Notes: generated by a model not told the origin, from the sequence alone. A stretch of 64,000 bases of DNA from Mixophyes australis (GCA_036250195.1 JAVHZZ010000009.1:97260271-97324270), one strand, 5' to 3'; shown: positions 50,126 to 62,374, counted from the stretch's first letter. Program-made: numbers and translations.

Positions 50126-50403
50126 TGCCTACCTTTGGCAAGTTGTACCCGGGAGAGGGGTATGTCTAGAGGGTGGGAGGGGCGGGGCACGGTGAGTCGC
50201 ATCATTTTGGCCCTGCCCCCTACGTCAAATATGCCACTTTGTCACGGGGGACGGGGCCAAAATGACGCGATTCCCCGCGAATCGCGCCATTTTAGCCCTG
50301 CAATTGTGGGATGCAGGATATTTTCCAGCTCTCCCGGGAGTCCGTGAGACAAACCCGAATTTCGGAAGTCTCCTGGACATTCCGGGAGAGTTGGCAAGTA
50401 TGC
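50126..50403. mobile_element. GC-rich MITE family, near-complete copy
   Basis: Left 'ttgcctacctttggcaagtt', right 'ccgggagagttggcaagtat'. The core has 'gggccaaaatgacgcgattc' and 'cccgcgaatcgcgccatttt'. Confidence 0.78.
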
Positions 50404-52388
50404 CTTTTCATTGCCATTTCTGCATCAGGAAATGTCCTAATGACCTGCTACTAATAAAGAGTTGCCAGAACTTTTTGGGAACAGTGGGGGAACGGAGAGG
50501 GGAAGGTCGACACCAAAGTTCACCCCACCCACTGGAGAAATCTATGGCTGAGCTGGGTTTGCCAATATCACAGGAAGGGAAATCACACACAGTACCACTT
50601 TTGTGTTTTGTGATAATGATTCAGTAGTCAAGTCATATCGTTTCCCTTTAACAAGGTCACATTTTTATTTTCATTTTAATCCTAAAACTACAGTACCATA
50701 ACTACAAACAATCTTTATATTTAAGAATGTCTAAACAGTAATGCAAACGACACGGCTGATTTGCCGCTACCAAAAAATATTTCATAACATTGCAAATGTA
50801 CATGAATTTACTGTTTCCTGCTAAAAGCTTATTATGAGCTGTACAAATATATCACCATAACAGTGTCCATAAACATCCTAAAAGGCGCTGCAGACATTAA
50901 AAATGCACATTACATCTAGCAAGTCCATCTGACAGTAGACTACTGTTTACGTGATGGAAATAGCAAGAAATCACAGTTTTCACACAACTCTTCAGAAGTT
51001 ATTTCAAGTGTTACTGTGAAACACATCAGTCTTTGTTGCACCCTGGAATGCTAATAAATACATGGGGCTTTAAAACAGACCTACACATTATTTACACGTT
51101 ATTACTGCAGAAGCAGAGAAATGTGATCTAGGCTGTAGCACTTAATACCTTCTTTATAATTTATTGTGAAAAGAAATTAAATGAAACTTTTGGGAGTCAG
51201 AAAATAGATTTGTGGACAGGATATTGTATGCCATGCCATGCTAATGTATATCAGTCAACTACACACAAGGACAGCGCTGTTTTGTGGGTTAAAGACAATT
51301 CGTAGCCATTTTGTGGGTTAAACCAATATTCATGGCTCAGTGATGTCACTAGTTCCTGATGACATGATAGGCTGTGTTCAGCTTAGAAAATGGCTGCCTT
51401 CTCTGTGGGTAGGTGACAGGTACATAAGGAACTATCATTTTTACCTCAGCTCTGCCTTGTTTGGCTTGAATTCAACAATTGAATAACTTACACATTCTGG
51501 GCCAGAAGTTTGTCTGTCTGGGTGCCAATGCTATTATTAACATTGACTCCTAGAATTCCTGACTAAGGCCTGAGACCGAGCCAATTTTTCTGCACATTCA
51601 TTTAGTCACATAAATGTTGTATTTATATTTTATAATGAGAGATTTTTTTTTCTAACAACTGATAGATTAACATTTACATGGCGATATTAATGATGTTGAT
51701 GTCCAATCACACAGAGTTGGGGCTGGCAATATTTAATTACTTCAAAGGCAAGTTTAATATGTGCAATTGAAATGTTAGATAGAGCATGAATGAAAAGCTT
51801 GCTTTATATTAGAGGGATAGGCATCACATTAACAAATATGTGAGCAAACCTTCTTGTCTCTTGGTTGCTGGCCAAATCTTTTTATCCAAATGATTCAGCC
51901 AGTTCACCAAACATATCAATAACACACTGAAAGTACTTGATTTCTATTTCAAATTGCTGCTGATTTTCCAGTCTCCAGACAGAAATGAAGAAACCGAAAA
52001 GAACATGTGTTCCATGGGAAAGGAATTTGTGTACGTTCTCCTAACTTCAGCAAACCTGGAAGTCCTATTTAAAAGCTTTGGTAAGACAAGGTCAACCTCA
52101 ACTCTAATCATTTTAGAAATACCATTGTCCACAATGGTAAAGTTTTAAAATACCCTAAATTCATAGTATAGAATTATTTGTAAATGTAACAAAATATTAT
52201 TTTATAAGAGAAAAATTGTATTTTTAGTTATAAAATTTTCGGTGGGAAACAGTTTTACAGATGTAACATGTTTCTGGTCAAAGTAACCACGTCAACGCGA
52301 TAGAAACACTACTGCAGTGTGACGTGGTTAAAGGTGGACAGACCTGTATGAGAGGCGCTGAAGATGTCTTGTTGTCACATTTGTTTGT
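50404..52388. other. Intronic sequence without recognised genes
   Basis: AT-rich. A 'ttttgtgggttaaa' motif occurs twice within 51280..51325. No gene identified. Confidence 0.5.
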
Positions 52389-52419
<31 letters not shown>

Positions 52420-52465
52420 GTATTATATATATAAATATATATATTATATATTTATAATATTTTCT
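52389..52465. repeat. Degenerate (TA)n microsatellite
   Basis: TA runs interrupted by 'tttatgtatta' and 'aaatatatat'. Confidence 0.9.
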
Positions 52466-53436
52466 TATATTTGCTTGTAATACTTGTTTAAAATGCCAGC
52501 TGATATGTTATTACAGATAGGCGTCTCTTTCTTTGATTAAATGTATTGTTTTTAGCTTATTACAGAAACTAAGGGTAATGTGTAGCCCTTTGAAAGGTAG
52601 AGAGATGCCCATGCAGCCTCTGAAGTGTATCAGTAGCCTATGACTGCTCTAGAGCGTGCTGCATCTACACCTGTAGAAGTACTAGCGGGTAAAGGAATCT
52701 TGTCCCAGGCAGTAAATAAATAAATATATTGCTCTACAAGTATTTATTATGATATTTAAAAGACAGTGGAAGTTATTTTCCAACAAAGTGCGCATCAATA
52801 GCAACCAATCAGCAATTAGCTTTGTAACCGATTGATTGCCATAGGCAACTACACATTTCTACTTTACAAAATGACACGCATGAGCATTTTTAATGCAAAA
52901 AATGCTATAATAAGTAAATAAATAAATAGCATATATTGTTGGTGTACTAATACCATCAAAGCTAGTTCAGCTAAAGGCTTACGAAACAGCAAATAACACA
53001 TATGTAAATACATATGAACCAAAATGATATTTACTTTTCAATAACATCTTTAAAAGAAATAATTATTTCTCCATGATATTTTCAAGAAAGAGGATAACTA
53101 TTGAAGTGAAATTAAAATGAATACTAAAGACGCTAATAATGCATTTCAAATGTATGCATAAAATGTAGCTTTTATTTAATGCCTCAAATAAATTGTAATT
53201 TACAGAATGTGTTTATAAAAGTCCAGTAAGGTCTTACTACTACTTCTGATAAAAGTGGTCCCTGAATAGCCCTTGTTTAACTACTTGTGCAAAATGCAAA
53301 ATTTAGTTAAAATACATAAATAAATAATTCTAGGATAAAATATAAACTTGTACACCTTCCATTTTTAGAACATTCTTTACTTGCATCTTTAGAAGATAAG
53401 CTTGCTCCTATAGTTATCTGAATGTTTTGAACTCCT
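52466..53436. other. Intronic sequence; diverged CCAAT palindrome near 52795..52865
   Basis: 'atagcaaccaatcagcaatt' and 'cgattgattgccataggcaa' look like arms of an older palindromic MITE. Otherwise nothing identified. Confidence 0.4.
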
Positions 53437-53610
53437 AGGGGTATATTTACTAAACTGCGGGTTTGAAAAAGTGGCGATGTTGTCTATAACATCCAATCAG
53501 ATTCTAGTTAGCATTAAGTACATACTACAAAATGACAGCTAGAATCTGATTGGTTGCTATAGACAACATCTGCACTTTTTCAAACCCGCTTTTTAGTAAT
53601 TATGCCCCCC
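53437..53610. mobile_element. Palindromic CCAAT MITE, copy d, close to the exon 3 donor
   Basis: Ends ggggtatatttactaaactg and tttttagtaattatgccccc. Inner arms 'acatccaatcagattctagt' and 'agaatctgattggttgctat'. It lies about 170 bp downstream (in gene direction) of the AFF2 exon 3 donor site. 'cta' flanks both ends. Confidence 0.9.
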
Positions 53611-53780
53611 TAATCTTATGCACGGATGATGTAAAATATTTTTCACATGGGGTTAGTCTCCATTTTAAATATGTCATAACAAACATAGATGCAATCTGCT
53701 CTGGACAGCTATATATGATCGTAACTTGCACAATATTTAAACAAGATACAAAGTCAATTATAAAAAGAAAGGGAACTTAC

Positions 53781-54665
53781 TTCATTTGTCTGCGGAATGC
53801 TAAGCTTTGGCAATTTATTCTTGCTGACTGGTACATTGACCTTTCCATCCAGTATTGCTCCAAAAGGCTGGTTGTTATATCCATCTTCAATTTCTGTTGG
53901 TGGCTTCAATTCAGGTGAGTCATTGGGTACTTGGTCCTGACCATCCATTGGTCTCACATATGCAGTAGGCTTTTGTTGCATCATGCTAGTTTTACTGTGA
54001 AGTCCGGGGGGAAAGTTTTGAGATGAAAGACCATTAGCCGCCAGCAGAAGTGATGTAGATGGAAGCGGAGACACAGAGCCATGTATTAAAAATTCTAAAT
54101 CAACTGGTGACTTTGAATGGGTATTTTCTTTGTACGAATGTTCTCCACTTAATGCTTTTGTGTGATTATGTCTTCTTGAGTGAGAAGAGGACGTTGTGGG
54201 CACTGGTTCCTCAACACTCACACTTTTATGCTGGTCAATTTGGCAGTTGTAAAGGTCTTCATATCTAATTTGTGATAAATCATGTGACGAACTGTGTTTT
54301 GACCGGCTCGGTTGACTGCTGGCTTGACTTGACTGTGTACAAGTTGAGTTATGCCCACTATGCGGCCAATCTGTTCTTGGTTTTCTAGTCCCCTCATGCC
54401 CTAGAGTGGAAATTGGTCCGACGGCTGAGGGTGGTGGCATTGCGGAGGTTGAATGGCTACTACTTTGATGACACTGGGCCACTCTATTTCTTTGCTCTGG
54501 GAAAAAGTTCTGTTCATTTTTCTCAACTGGTGTTTGTGGGACAGAATTCTTTGGAATTCCTACGAGATGACTCTGGTTGGAGTGATTAGTTAGCAAGTCC
54601 TTCATTTCATCGTAGTTTCCAAGTGTGTTCTGGACACGGTTTGCAAGAGCATCTCCTTTATTTGT
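53781..54665 (-). CDS. AFF2: AFF2 (FMR2) large exon 3, N-terminal region of the super elongation complex scaffold
   Basis: This 885-bp exon is open for exactly 295 codons, in phase 0 at both ends. It is preceded on the minus strand by a pyrimidine-rich tract ending in TAG and followed by GTAAGT after the last GAA codon. Its first residues, TNKGDALANRVQNTLGNYDE then MKDLL, continue the previous exon and form the P-TEFb (cyclin T1)-contacting stretch known in the AFF/AF4 family. Exon residues 33-46 read HLVGIPKNSVPQTP and residues 230-245 read QQKPTAYVRPMDGQDQ, both family hallmarks. LVGIPKNSVPQTP, QNFPPGL and KTSM point to AFF2 rather than AFF1, AFF3 or AFF4. The middle is low-complexity and rich in Ser, His and Pro (for example exon residues 158-169), as expected for a disordered nuclear scaffold. 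The exon stops just before the family's ELL-binding segment, which must be in exon 4, outside the window. Family assignment is firm; the paralogue choice is nearly so. Confidence 0.95.
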
Positions 54666-56868
54666 CTATATTGTATAAAAAGAAAATATGTGTGTAACTG
54701 TTTGTATTTCAAATCACTTTTGTATACAAATATAAGGAATCAATTAACATCAATTATCATGTTTTAAAGCTATCCTCCTAGATGGGACATCATATAGTCT
54801 TCTCAAACATGTATGAACTATTGCCTGCCTTGTTGAGTATGTGGAACCATATCCTGCAAACATAGTAATGAATAGAAGCTCAATAATCATTCATTTTACA
54901 AAATTAAATGAATGAAATGGAATAAAGAAACTAGTACATGTTAATGCTATGTTTTGATTTTTTTTTTCTATTAACATGCCCAGATTAAGGACTTAGAAAG
55001 AGATGTTGATTCAAATTTAGCCACATTAGCGTATCAGTGTGAAAGGCTTCCTGTTTTTCCTAGCAGTAAATACCTACTTTTCTGTTCCTCTTGCTCAGTC
55101 CCTGGCTGTGGTGACTTTTAAATTTGTATAATATAAAGAGAAGGTAAAAACAGGCAGTGATATCACTGAAAACTGCTTTGCATTAGCATTAAACTACATT
55201 TTCTAATCATTCACAGCTTAATACTGAGCACCTTGCAAATAGCTCTGCTTGTAATGCAGGTATCAGGCTAAAAACTTAACAAAGAATGGGCATTATAATA
55301 TACATTATCACTAAAGATGAGCAACATTTTCAAAATGGTTCAAGAAAATATTCGCTATATTTGACAGCAAAATTCCACGCGTTTCGCTGGTGGAGTTTGG
55401 GCTCTAGTGTCACAGTTCTACCCAAACTGCACCAAAGAGTTGAATTAATTGACTGTTGCCATCTCAGCTCTATACATAACTATAAATTTAGCAAAATGCA
55501 AATTGCCAAATTTGGTGTGGAAAGGTGATGCCAAAGCAGAATTTGAAAATGAACTTCCTGGAAGTCAGCACCACTGCAAAAAAGCCAGTTCTGCAGCAAA
55601 CTTAATTAGCACGCAATTGCGCTCATCTCTAACCATTAGCAAGCTTTAATACACTTAAACTTATTATTTTCCCTTGTTCTCAACAATACATCATATTAAC
55701 AAGACAAAAACATACATATTCCTCATCGTTTTAATAGCAAACATATTATTACATTACAGTTAATACACAGAAATGCCATCACACAGTTGTTTAATTAGAA
55801 TGATATTTTTAAGCACACATTTACTTATTATTGCGATTGCAGTTTGATGTAATTATATAATCTCAGAGGATCTACAAAACATTAAAATAGAGTCGTATTA
55901 ACAACTTACAGTTGAAAGAACAAGGGCAAGAAATCACTGTTACTTACTAACAGTCCCTAGGTTTTGTCATTTTTAGTGGCAGAAATTACATTTAGCTAAG
56001 CCAAGAATAAGCTCTTTGTTTATAAGCTGTCTCCTTCAACAGAGTTGCACAATGTACCATTTGGGAACCGGCCAAACATAGGCTCTCTCCTTTCAACCTC
56101 CACACTGAAAACAAGAGGATTCTATTGTGCTGAGGACATGGCAAGAGGACTTATGATGCACTTTTTAAACACTCGCATATTTGTTCTGTTCCCTCACACA
56201 CAGTTTAACTCATTATCACAAAGAAAAACAACCGTCAGTGAAGAATCATGCTGGTTTATTCTCTCTTAAGAGTTATGTTGAGCAAATATTTCAAGAGCAT
56301 TTTTGTAGTGGTTTACTATAGTAATGTGGTTATGGTAACAGTTTTATTTATTACTGTATTACCATCCTAAATTAAAGAGGACCTGTCACTCTGACATAAA
56401 GCCACGTTGGTGTCATTCAAACGTTAAATACAGTTGATTGCGTGCTAAAAACCGAAAAGAACTTTGTAATTACCTCGGAGTGAGAGGCCGTAATTCTTTT
56501 TATACTGCTAGAATGCTGTGCTATCCCTTTCATTTCTATAAGATGCTGCTTCTCTTAGGTAAGATATGCCAGCAATAAGGCAAGTAAAAATTAGGTTCTG
56601 CTGAACAAACAGAATGCAATCTAGGTAGTTTGTGTTATAAACTCTTGAAGCAAGTAATGTTAACTTATAGAGGGGAATTAAATTAGTTGCAAAGTGCCGC
56701 TGTAGCCTGGCACAATGTGCTCCCGTGTGCACTTCCAGTTAATACATTACTGAAATCTTCACTCCCGTTTGCTTGCATCGCAAAAATGAATGGTGCAAGG
56801 CTCCGGCTGCATTTTGCTATCAATTAAATTCCCCCATAGCGTGCTATTATCACCATCACTGTGTACAC

Positions 56869-57060
56869 CAGGTTTCCCAAACCCAGTCCTCAGGGCTCCC
56901 TAACAGTGCAGGTTTTCCTTATCTCCTTGCTGGAGCACAGTTGTATTCATTACCGACTGACACATTGTAACAGATCCACAGGTGGTCCTAATTATGTCAC
57001 ATGTGATCCGGAAAACCTGCACTGTTGGGGAGCCCTGAGGACTGGGTTTGGGAAACCTTG
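56869..57060. mobile_element. hAT MITE, 192 bp, 8-bp target duplication with one mismatch
   Basis: Ends caggtttcccaaacccagtc and gactgggtttgggaaaccttg, extending inward through 'ctcagggctccctaacagtg' and its inverse. Flanked by gtgtacac (56861..56868) and gtctacac (57061..57068). Inside AFF2 intron 2. Confidence 0.88.
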
Positions 57061-58087
57061 GTCTACACCAACCTGAATATTCTGGGAATGAAAGAGTTAA
57101 AAATATGTGTCAAGTTAATAGAAACTACACCCTCAATGGCTGAAATATCACTTTCATAGGGCACTGGTAACACTGGTTAGAGGGAACACAGATCATTTAG
57201 AAGGAAAAAAACTAAAGAATAAATCTATTAGTAAGACACATTCAGCTTGCAGAATGTGTCTAATTGGCAGAACTGCAAAGCTACTATGTGTGGAAACCCA
57301 AAAGTTCCCAAAAAGCTCGTCCCTGCCTCCACCATAAAGGTTCCATACTATAGTGAACTCTGAATTAATCCACCAGTCCATTCAAATGTATCAGTAAAGC
57401 TAACTGGACAGCTACAAAGTGTCAAACTCTAGAGAAATGATACTTTGGGGGAAAATAAATTAGCCGCAAAGTGTCGTGACCACTCTGGAGACACTTTGTG
57501 GCGGATATTTTTACAGAAATATCTGCTCATCTATCCTTGTGCCCCATAGAGGTGCGAGGAAAAACGAGCGGATATAATTACCGTAGTAACAGTAAAAGTG
57601 CGCAGCCACGATGTTCTGAGGAACACTGCGTCTAATTGAATCTGCCCCTTTGAGGCATGTTCAATTAGCTGCGCATATTTTCAGATGTTACGGTACCTCA
57701 ACATCGCAGATTTCTCTTCACACCCCTATGGGGATCTGTGATATATCACCACTGAGTGCCTTCGCGACCACTCCGCAGGCCCTCCACGGTTATTTGCATA
57801 TACCACTTATAGGGGAGGGAAGGAGAGAATTTATCGGAAATTGTAGGAGTGCAAAACATGGGAGCCCACCAGACCTACCATTTGGGGGGCAGTATGGTTT
57901 ATATCAATGCACGAAGTGTCAACACCTCACATATAAATTAATATCGGTGTACATTTATTGAAGCAGGTGTAGGAGAGCAAGGCAAAATCTGATGCAATCT
58001 AGGTGTGATATATTTATAATTGAAAATTCACCTTTTTTTTTTCTCCATTGCACAAGAACTGTCAAAATCTGGAAAGAAAAGGGGACA

Positions 58088-58264
58088 GGGGCTAGATTTA
58101 CTAAGCTGCGAGTTTGAAAAAGTGGGGATGTTACCTATAGCAACCAATCAGATTCTAGCTTTCATTTATTTAGCACTTTCTACAAAATGACAGCTAGAAT
58201 CTGATTGGTTGCTATAGGCAACATCCCCACTTTTTCAAACCCGCAGCTTAGTAAACTTAGCCCT
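58088..58264. mobile_element. Palindromic CCAAT MITE, copy e
   Basis: Ends ggggctagatttactaagct and agcttagtaaacttagccct. Inner arms 'agcaaccaatcagattctag' and 'agaatctgattggttgctat'. It lies in AFF2 intron 2, about 200 bp from the exon 2 donor. Confidence 0.93.
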
Positions 58265-58467
58265 ATGTGTCTAATTGTAGCTTTTTGCACAAATGTATGG
58301 AAAAGCTGAATTTATGCAACATTTCTAAGGCAAGACAAGTGTACAAAACGGTGCAATATTTTTATAATATTTGTATTATGTTTTTTTATTTATGTATTTT
58401 TCATAAAATTAACTCCATTGTATTTAGAAGTAATAAAAATCCAGCCTACCTTGTCATTCACGCTTAC

Positions 58468-58588
58468 CTTGTAGGGCTCCCCAAAAAGATTAAATCCTGA
58501 GGCAAACAGGTCTTCATCTTGCTGGACTTCTTGACTTCTCCGTTCCCATTCTTTTCTTTTGAGTGCATTTCGGTCTTGTTCATAATGA
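58468..58588 (-). CDS. AFF2: AFF2 (FMR2) exon 2, N-terminal homology region
   Basis: The exon is 121 bp: one base completing a split codon, then 40 codons reading [40 protein letters not shown]. This matches the AFF N-terminal homology region; SGF.LFGEPYK is the AFF2 form. The acceptor on the minus strand is a T-rich tract (tttcttgtcttcatag). The donor is AAG followed by GTAAGCG. The leading base implies that exon 1 ends in the first two bases of a codon, which fits a Cys at about residue 16 in AFF2. The last residues, LFGEPYK, begin the cyclin T1-binding segment that continues in the next exon. A longer ATG-initiated frame at 58464..58658 overlaps this exon in the wrong frame and is not coding. 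Exon 1 was not seen to the right, so the gene's start and promoter lie outside the window. Confidence 0.95.
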
Positions 58589-58599
58589 CTATGAAGACA

Positions 58600-59665
58600 A
58601 GAAACAAAGATGAAACATTATTTGTCTTGAAAAGTATATTATACCTGCAGAACGCCATTAGTAAATCACTTCCTCCATACTGAATGCCTAGACATCAACA
58701 CTACAGCACTTCAAACCTGATTATACCGGACACAGGTTTAATTATTCATGTATTGCCCCTGGCTAACACAAATGTCTGCAAAGGAAGCGCCAAATTAAAT
58801 AACGAGCGTATAGTGGCAAGGTGTACCACGGTTATTGTACACACATCGGTGGTATATCCGATCTTTGTGAATACATGTATCCAATTATGCTTGTTACATT
58901 TATTGGTGATCAAGGGCATAAGAAGCTTATAGAAAATAGTAATAATAATTTATATATGTTACAGAATGTATAACATCACTAATTGTATTGTAAGTGCATT
59001 ATAGATGCAGTGACATGCAGTTAATAGGTGCTTACATCTGCACGTCCACATGCATTTGGCCTCAACAAGATACATTCCTGATTAGCCACAGATGCAGCTG
59101 TAAATAAATACAGATTTAATGTATTTGTAAATGCATGTGGCCCATATGGTTTTTTTACATGAGTGGCACCCAGCGTTTAATTCACATCGACTGAGGGTGA
59201 TTGTTACGTATTGATAGGGATACTGATAATGTTGTTTCTTTATGTGTACACCTGGTCATGTACAATGTGTCTTAACACCCATTACCCCACTCGTATGTTT
59301 TGGACTATGGTGGTGAAGACAACAGTTGGTAAAGATTGGTTGCTTATTAACTCACCCCCTAATTTCATATTTATTACATTAATTTTAGGTGGTGACCTAT
59401 ATAAGCAACCATTTTATGGTACATAATACCGTATGGTGTCTGGGACACGCATGTATATGATATTTGTAATATAAAGGTAAAGGATTAATTATTGGAGGTT
59501 TTGTGTCTGACTTTGCAGCAATGTGCACTATATCAAACCCCCTACACGCACAGAACACGTTACTAGAGATCACTAATTGTGGGCACAGTACTTTATATAT
59601 TGCTTAGAGTAGCCCTCACAGTGTTGTGTGTAGCTCTATTCAGCACCATTATTTCTATGTGTTAA
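58600..59665. other. Intron 1 sequence without recognised genes
   Basis: AT-rich. Nothing identified. Confidence 0.5.
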
Positions 59666-59957
59666 GTTGCCTACTCTACCACAATGTCCGGTAGACTCAC
59701 AAATTTGTAGAAATTCTCCCAGATTCCGGGAGAGTGCTGCAGATTCCTGAATGCTCCCCACTGCCCTGGTGCAGTGGAGGAGGGCGGGGCTAAAGACACA
59801 GTGAATTTATCCTGGCCCCGCCTCCTCCGTATTATGATGAAAATTGCTACATTGAGCAATGGGGGTGGGGCTTAATTACGCAATTCTAACTCTCGTCCCC
59901 AGGATCCCCCCTCCAAGATCTCCAGAAGTGGAGATTTCAAATGTTGGCAGGTATGGT
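59666..59957. mobile_element. GC-rich MITE family, near-complete copy
   Basis: Left 'gttgcctactctaccacaat', right 'tttcaaatgttggcaggtat'. The core has 'ggagggcggggctaaagaca' and 'gggggtggggcttaattacg'. Its right half closely parallels the copy at 1955..2258. Confidence 0.65.
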
Positions 59958-61250
59958 TAAGACACATTGGACACGACCAGATTTACAAACAAAGAAACAG
60001 CATTATCAATAACCCAATCAACACTTAAGAATCCCTCTCAGCGGATGTGACTTAAGCGCTGGGTGCCACTTACATATATATGGTTTCTTTTGGGAAATTG
60101 GACACCCACATATCTAAGCAACTTCATATCCCAATTAGAGTTCTGAGTTCTGACACACAACAATAATTGTTCATATGTTTTTTTTACTGTGTTTTAACAT
60201 GCTATAACATACTCATTGCACATGAGCGTTGTGTCTATATAGAGCAACATGGTCTCGCTGAGGCATACCTTCGGCAAAAGGTTTTATTGTACACAATAGG
60301 CCCGAGGCAGGAGCCTGATAAACGATCCGGTTATAGTTAGGGGTACCTAAAACACTGAATGAGTGACATGATTTCTCTCACAGAGCGACAATGTCACCCA
60401 CATGGAGTGCCAGCCTCTTACATGTAGCAGCTACTCCTGCATGACAGTGTTACACTAGGAGAGAGGCACTTACAGCCAAGCATTACACTGCTTGTCTAAA
60501 GAGTCAAGGATGCCGCCCTCACCTTTGACTGCCAAGATAAGAGGCAGCAGGGGTGCTGCTTTCAAGTGTGTGTGTTGCAGACTTATATGTGTTATATCAG
60601 GGTTCTGGGGGATTTGTCCTGTGTGTGTTCCTGTATGGATAACCCCGCCCTTGCAAATATGAACCTATAAATTGATGGAGCAACATCCACTTCTGCTTTT
60701 CAGACTTATTACGGTAAGTTTTTATTTTTTGCTTCGTCCCAAAATCAAGGGTTTGGAGACTACCCTCTAGAATCCCACTGCTTGCACCCATGAGTAAATT
60801 TTGTCAGAAACATTAGGTGAAATCGTGTTGCTAATTTAAATTTTCCTCCAAACGCTAAGAGGGAAGAAGCAGCTCAGATAAACATCAATGATTAACTGGG
60901 GGGACCTTTAAGTTAAATTAAATGCTATGTGTAAAGATGGCATATATCCCCTTAAATACCCTGAAAAGATACAAACATAAAACTACTACTAGAATCAGAG
61001 GCTACACGATATACAGAAGAAATTACAATTCTAAATACCATATTCAATTCAAGTCCAGACAATCAGATGCCATTTATCCCTGATTCAAAGTACTTCCTGA
61101 ACCTGACAAACCATCATGTTTATTTAATTCTTGACAAGCAAAGAAATACACTGGTGGAGATTTTGCCTGAATAATACGAATTACAGATGTTGGTGTGGGT
61201 GTGCATGTAAAGTCATGAACCAGAATGGTATCACACAAATAATATAATAT
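59958..61250. other. Intron 1 sequence without recognised genes
   Basis: AT-rich with moderately GC-rich patches around 60360..60560. Nothing identified. Confidence 0.5.
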
Positions 61251-61439
61251 ATATATATTTATTTATATAGCACCACCGATTCCGCAGCGCTGTATAGAGA
61301 ACTCACTCACATCAGTCCCTGCCCCATTGACACAGACTAGGGTGCATTTGCTACTAGCCAAATAACCCACCAGTATGTTTTCGGAGTGTGGGAGGAAACC
61401 GAAGCACCCGGAGGAAACTCACGCAAACACGGGGAGAAC

Positions 61440-61440
<1 letters not shown>
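61251..61440 (-). mobile_element. SINE, 5'-truncated
   Basis: From 'tatttatatagcaccaccga' to 'gcaaacacggggagaaccc', ending at a TA array. The tRNA-like head is missing. Confidence 0.8.

Positions 61441-61528
<88 letters not shown>
61441..61528. repeat. (TA)n microsatellite, about 88 bp
   Basis: Uninterrupted TA run between the SINE and the Helentron-type element. Confidence 0.98.
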
Positions 61529-61531
<3 letters not shown>

Positions 61532-62354
61532 ATCTATAATATAAATGTCTATTGGCGTGTGTTAGTCTGTCTGTGGAAAAAATAAAACCAAGCTGCAGCG
61601 CCACCTGCTGGGAGGAATTATACACTGACCTACTAAATTCTTAGTGTGTGTGGAAAAAAAAATTCAGAAAGGGCTGAAATTTGGTATACTAAGATGTTTT
61701 TAATTTGTTAATTTAATTTGTTAATTGTTAACAGTGTTTATAAAGATTTAAAAAAAAAATATATATTTCTTGAAGGAGAAGTGACAGTTGGGAGTGGTTG
61801 GTGGTTGCCGGGGGTGACAGTGGGGAGTGGTTGCCGGGGGTGACAGTTGGGAGTGGTTGGTGGTTGCCGGGGGTGACAGTTGGGAGTGGTTGGTGGTTGC
61901 CGGGGGTGACAGTTGGGAGTGGCTGGTGGTTGCCGGGGGTGACAGTTGGGAGTGGTTGGTGGTTGCCGGGGGTGACAGAGCGAGAGGAGTGTGATACTCA
62001 GGACCGCTTAGAGAGATCCCTGTGTCTGGATAGACATCTGGATAGATGTGGCGATAAAGATGAAGGATGAGGTGATGGAGAAAAATGATGAGGTGGTGAC
62101 ATGTGGACAAAAGATGTTGCTAATTTAATTTGTTAATTGTTAAAAGTGTTTATAAAGATTTTAAAAAAATATATATATATTTCTTGAAGGAGAAGTGACA
62201 GTTGGGAGTGGTTGGTGGTTGCCGGGGGTGACAGTGGGGAGTGGTTGGTGGTTGAGGCCTGGGCTATGGCCCAAATGCATGACAAGAACCTTTTTAACAC
62301 CTTAAGTAGCTTGATTTGACTAGAATGCATGAGTATCATGCACGGGTTAACTTG
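61529..62354 (+). mobile_element. Helitron/Helentron-type element, copy B, internally expanded
   Basis: Begins TCTATCTATAATATAAATG and ends gcatgagtatcatgcacggg then ttaacttg, like copy A (8206..8626). It is about twice as long. The block 'tttgttaattgttaa ... ttcttgaaggagaagtgaca' is present twice (about 61710 and 62130), and the G-rich unit is amplified. It is flanked by TA repeats on both sides, consistent with insertion into a TA array without target duplication. Confidence 0.75.
61783..61977 (+). repeat. 33-bp G-rich minisatellite within the Helentron copy, about 6 units
   Basis: The unit is gggagtggttggtggttg plus ccgggggtgacagtt; one unit is shortened. Both strands give spurious open frames because the unit is a multiple of 3. 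Confidence 0.92.
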
Positions 62355-62374
62355 TATATATATATATATTTATC

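Larger units (their letters stand above)
54666..58467 (-). other. AFF2: AFF2 intron 2 (complete, 3,802 bp)
   Basis: The intron is bounded by GTAAGCG at its 5' side (58467 downwards) and TAG at its 3' side (54668..54666). It joins two exons that stay in frame. It contains one hAT-type MITE (56869..57060) and one palindromic CCAAT MITE (58088..58264). The rest is AT-rich with no gene I recognise. Confidence 0.85.

Noticed and set aside
58464..58658. 64-codon ATG frame over AFF2 exon 2
   Set aside because: It reads the exon in the wrong frame and runs into intron. The correct frame gives the conserved AFF peptide with splice sites at both ends.
61748..62110. 120-codon minus-strand frame rich in SPPATTNHSQL repeats
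   Set aside because: Produced by the 33-bp G-rich minisatellite within the Helentron-type element.
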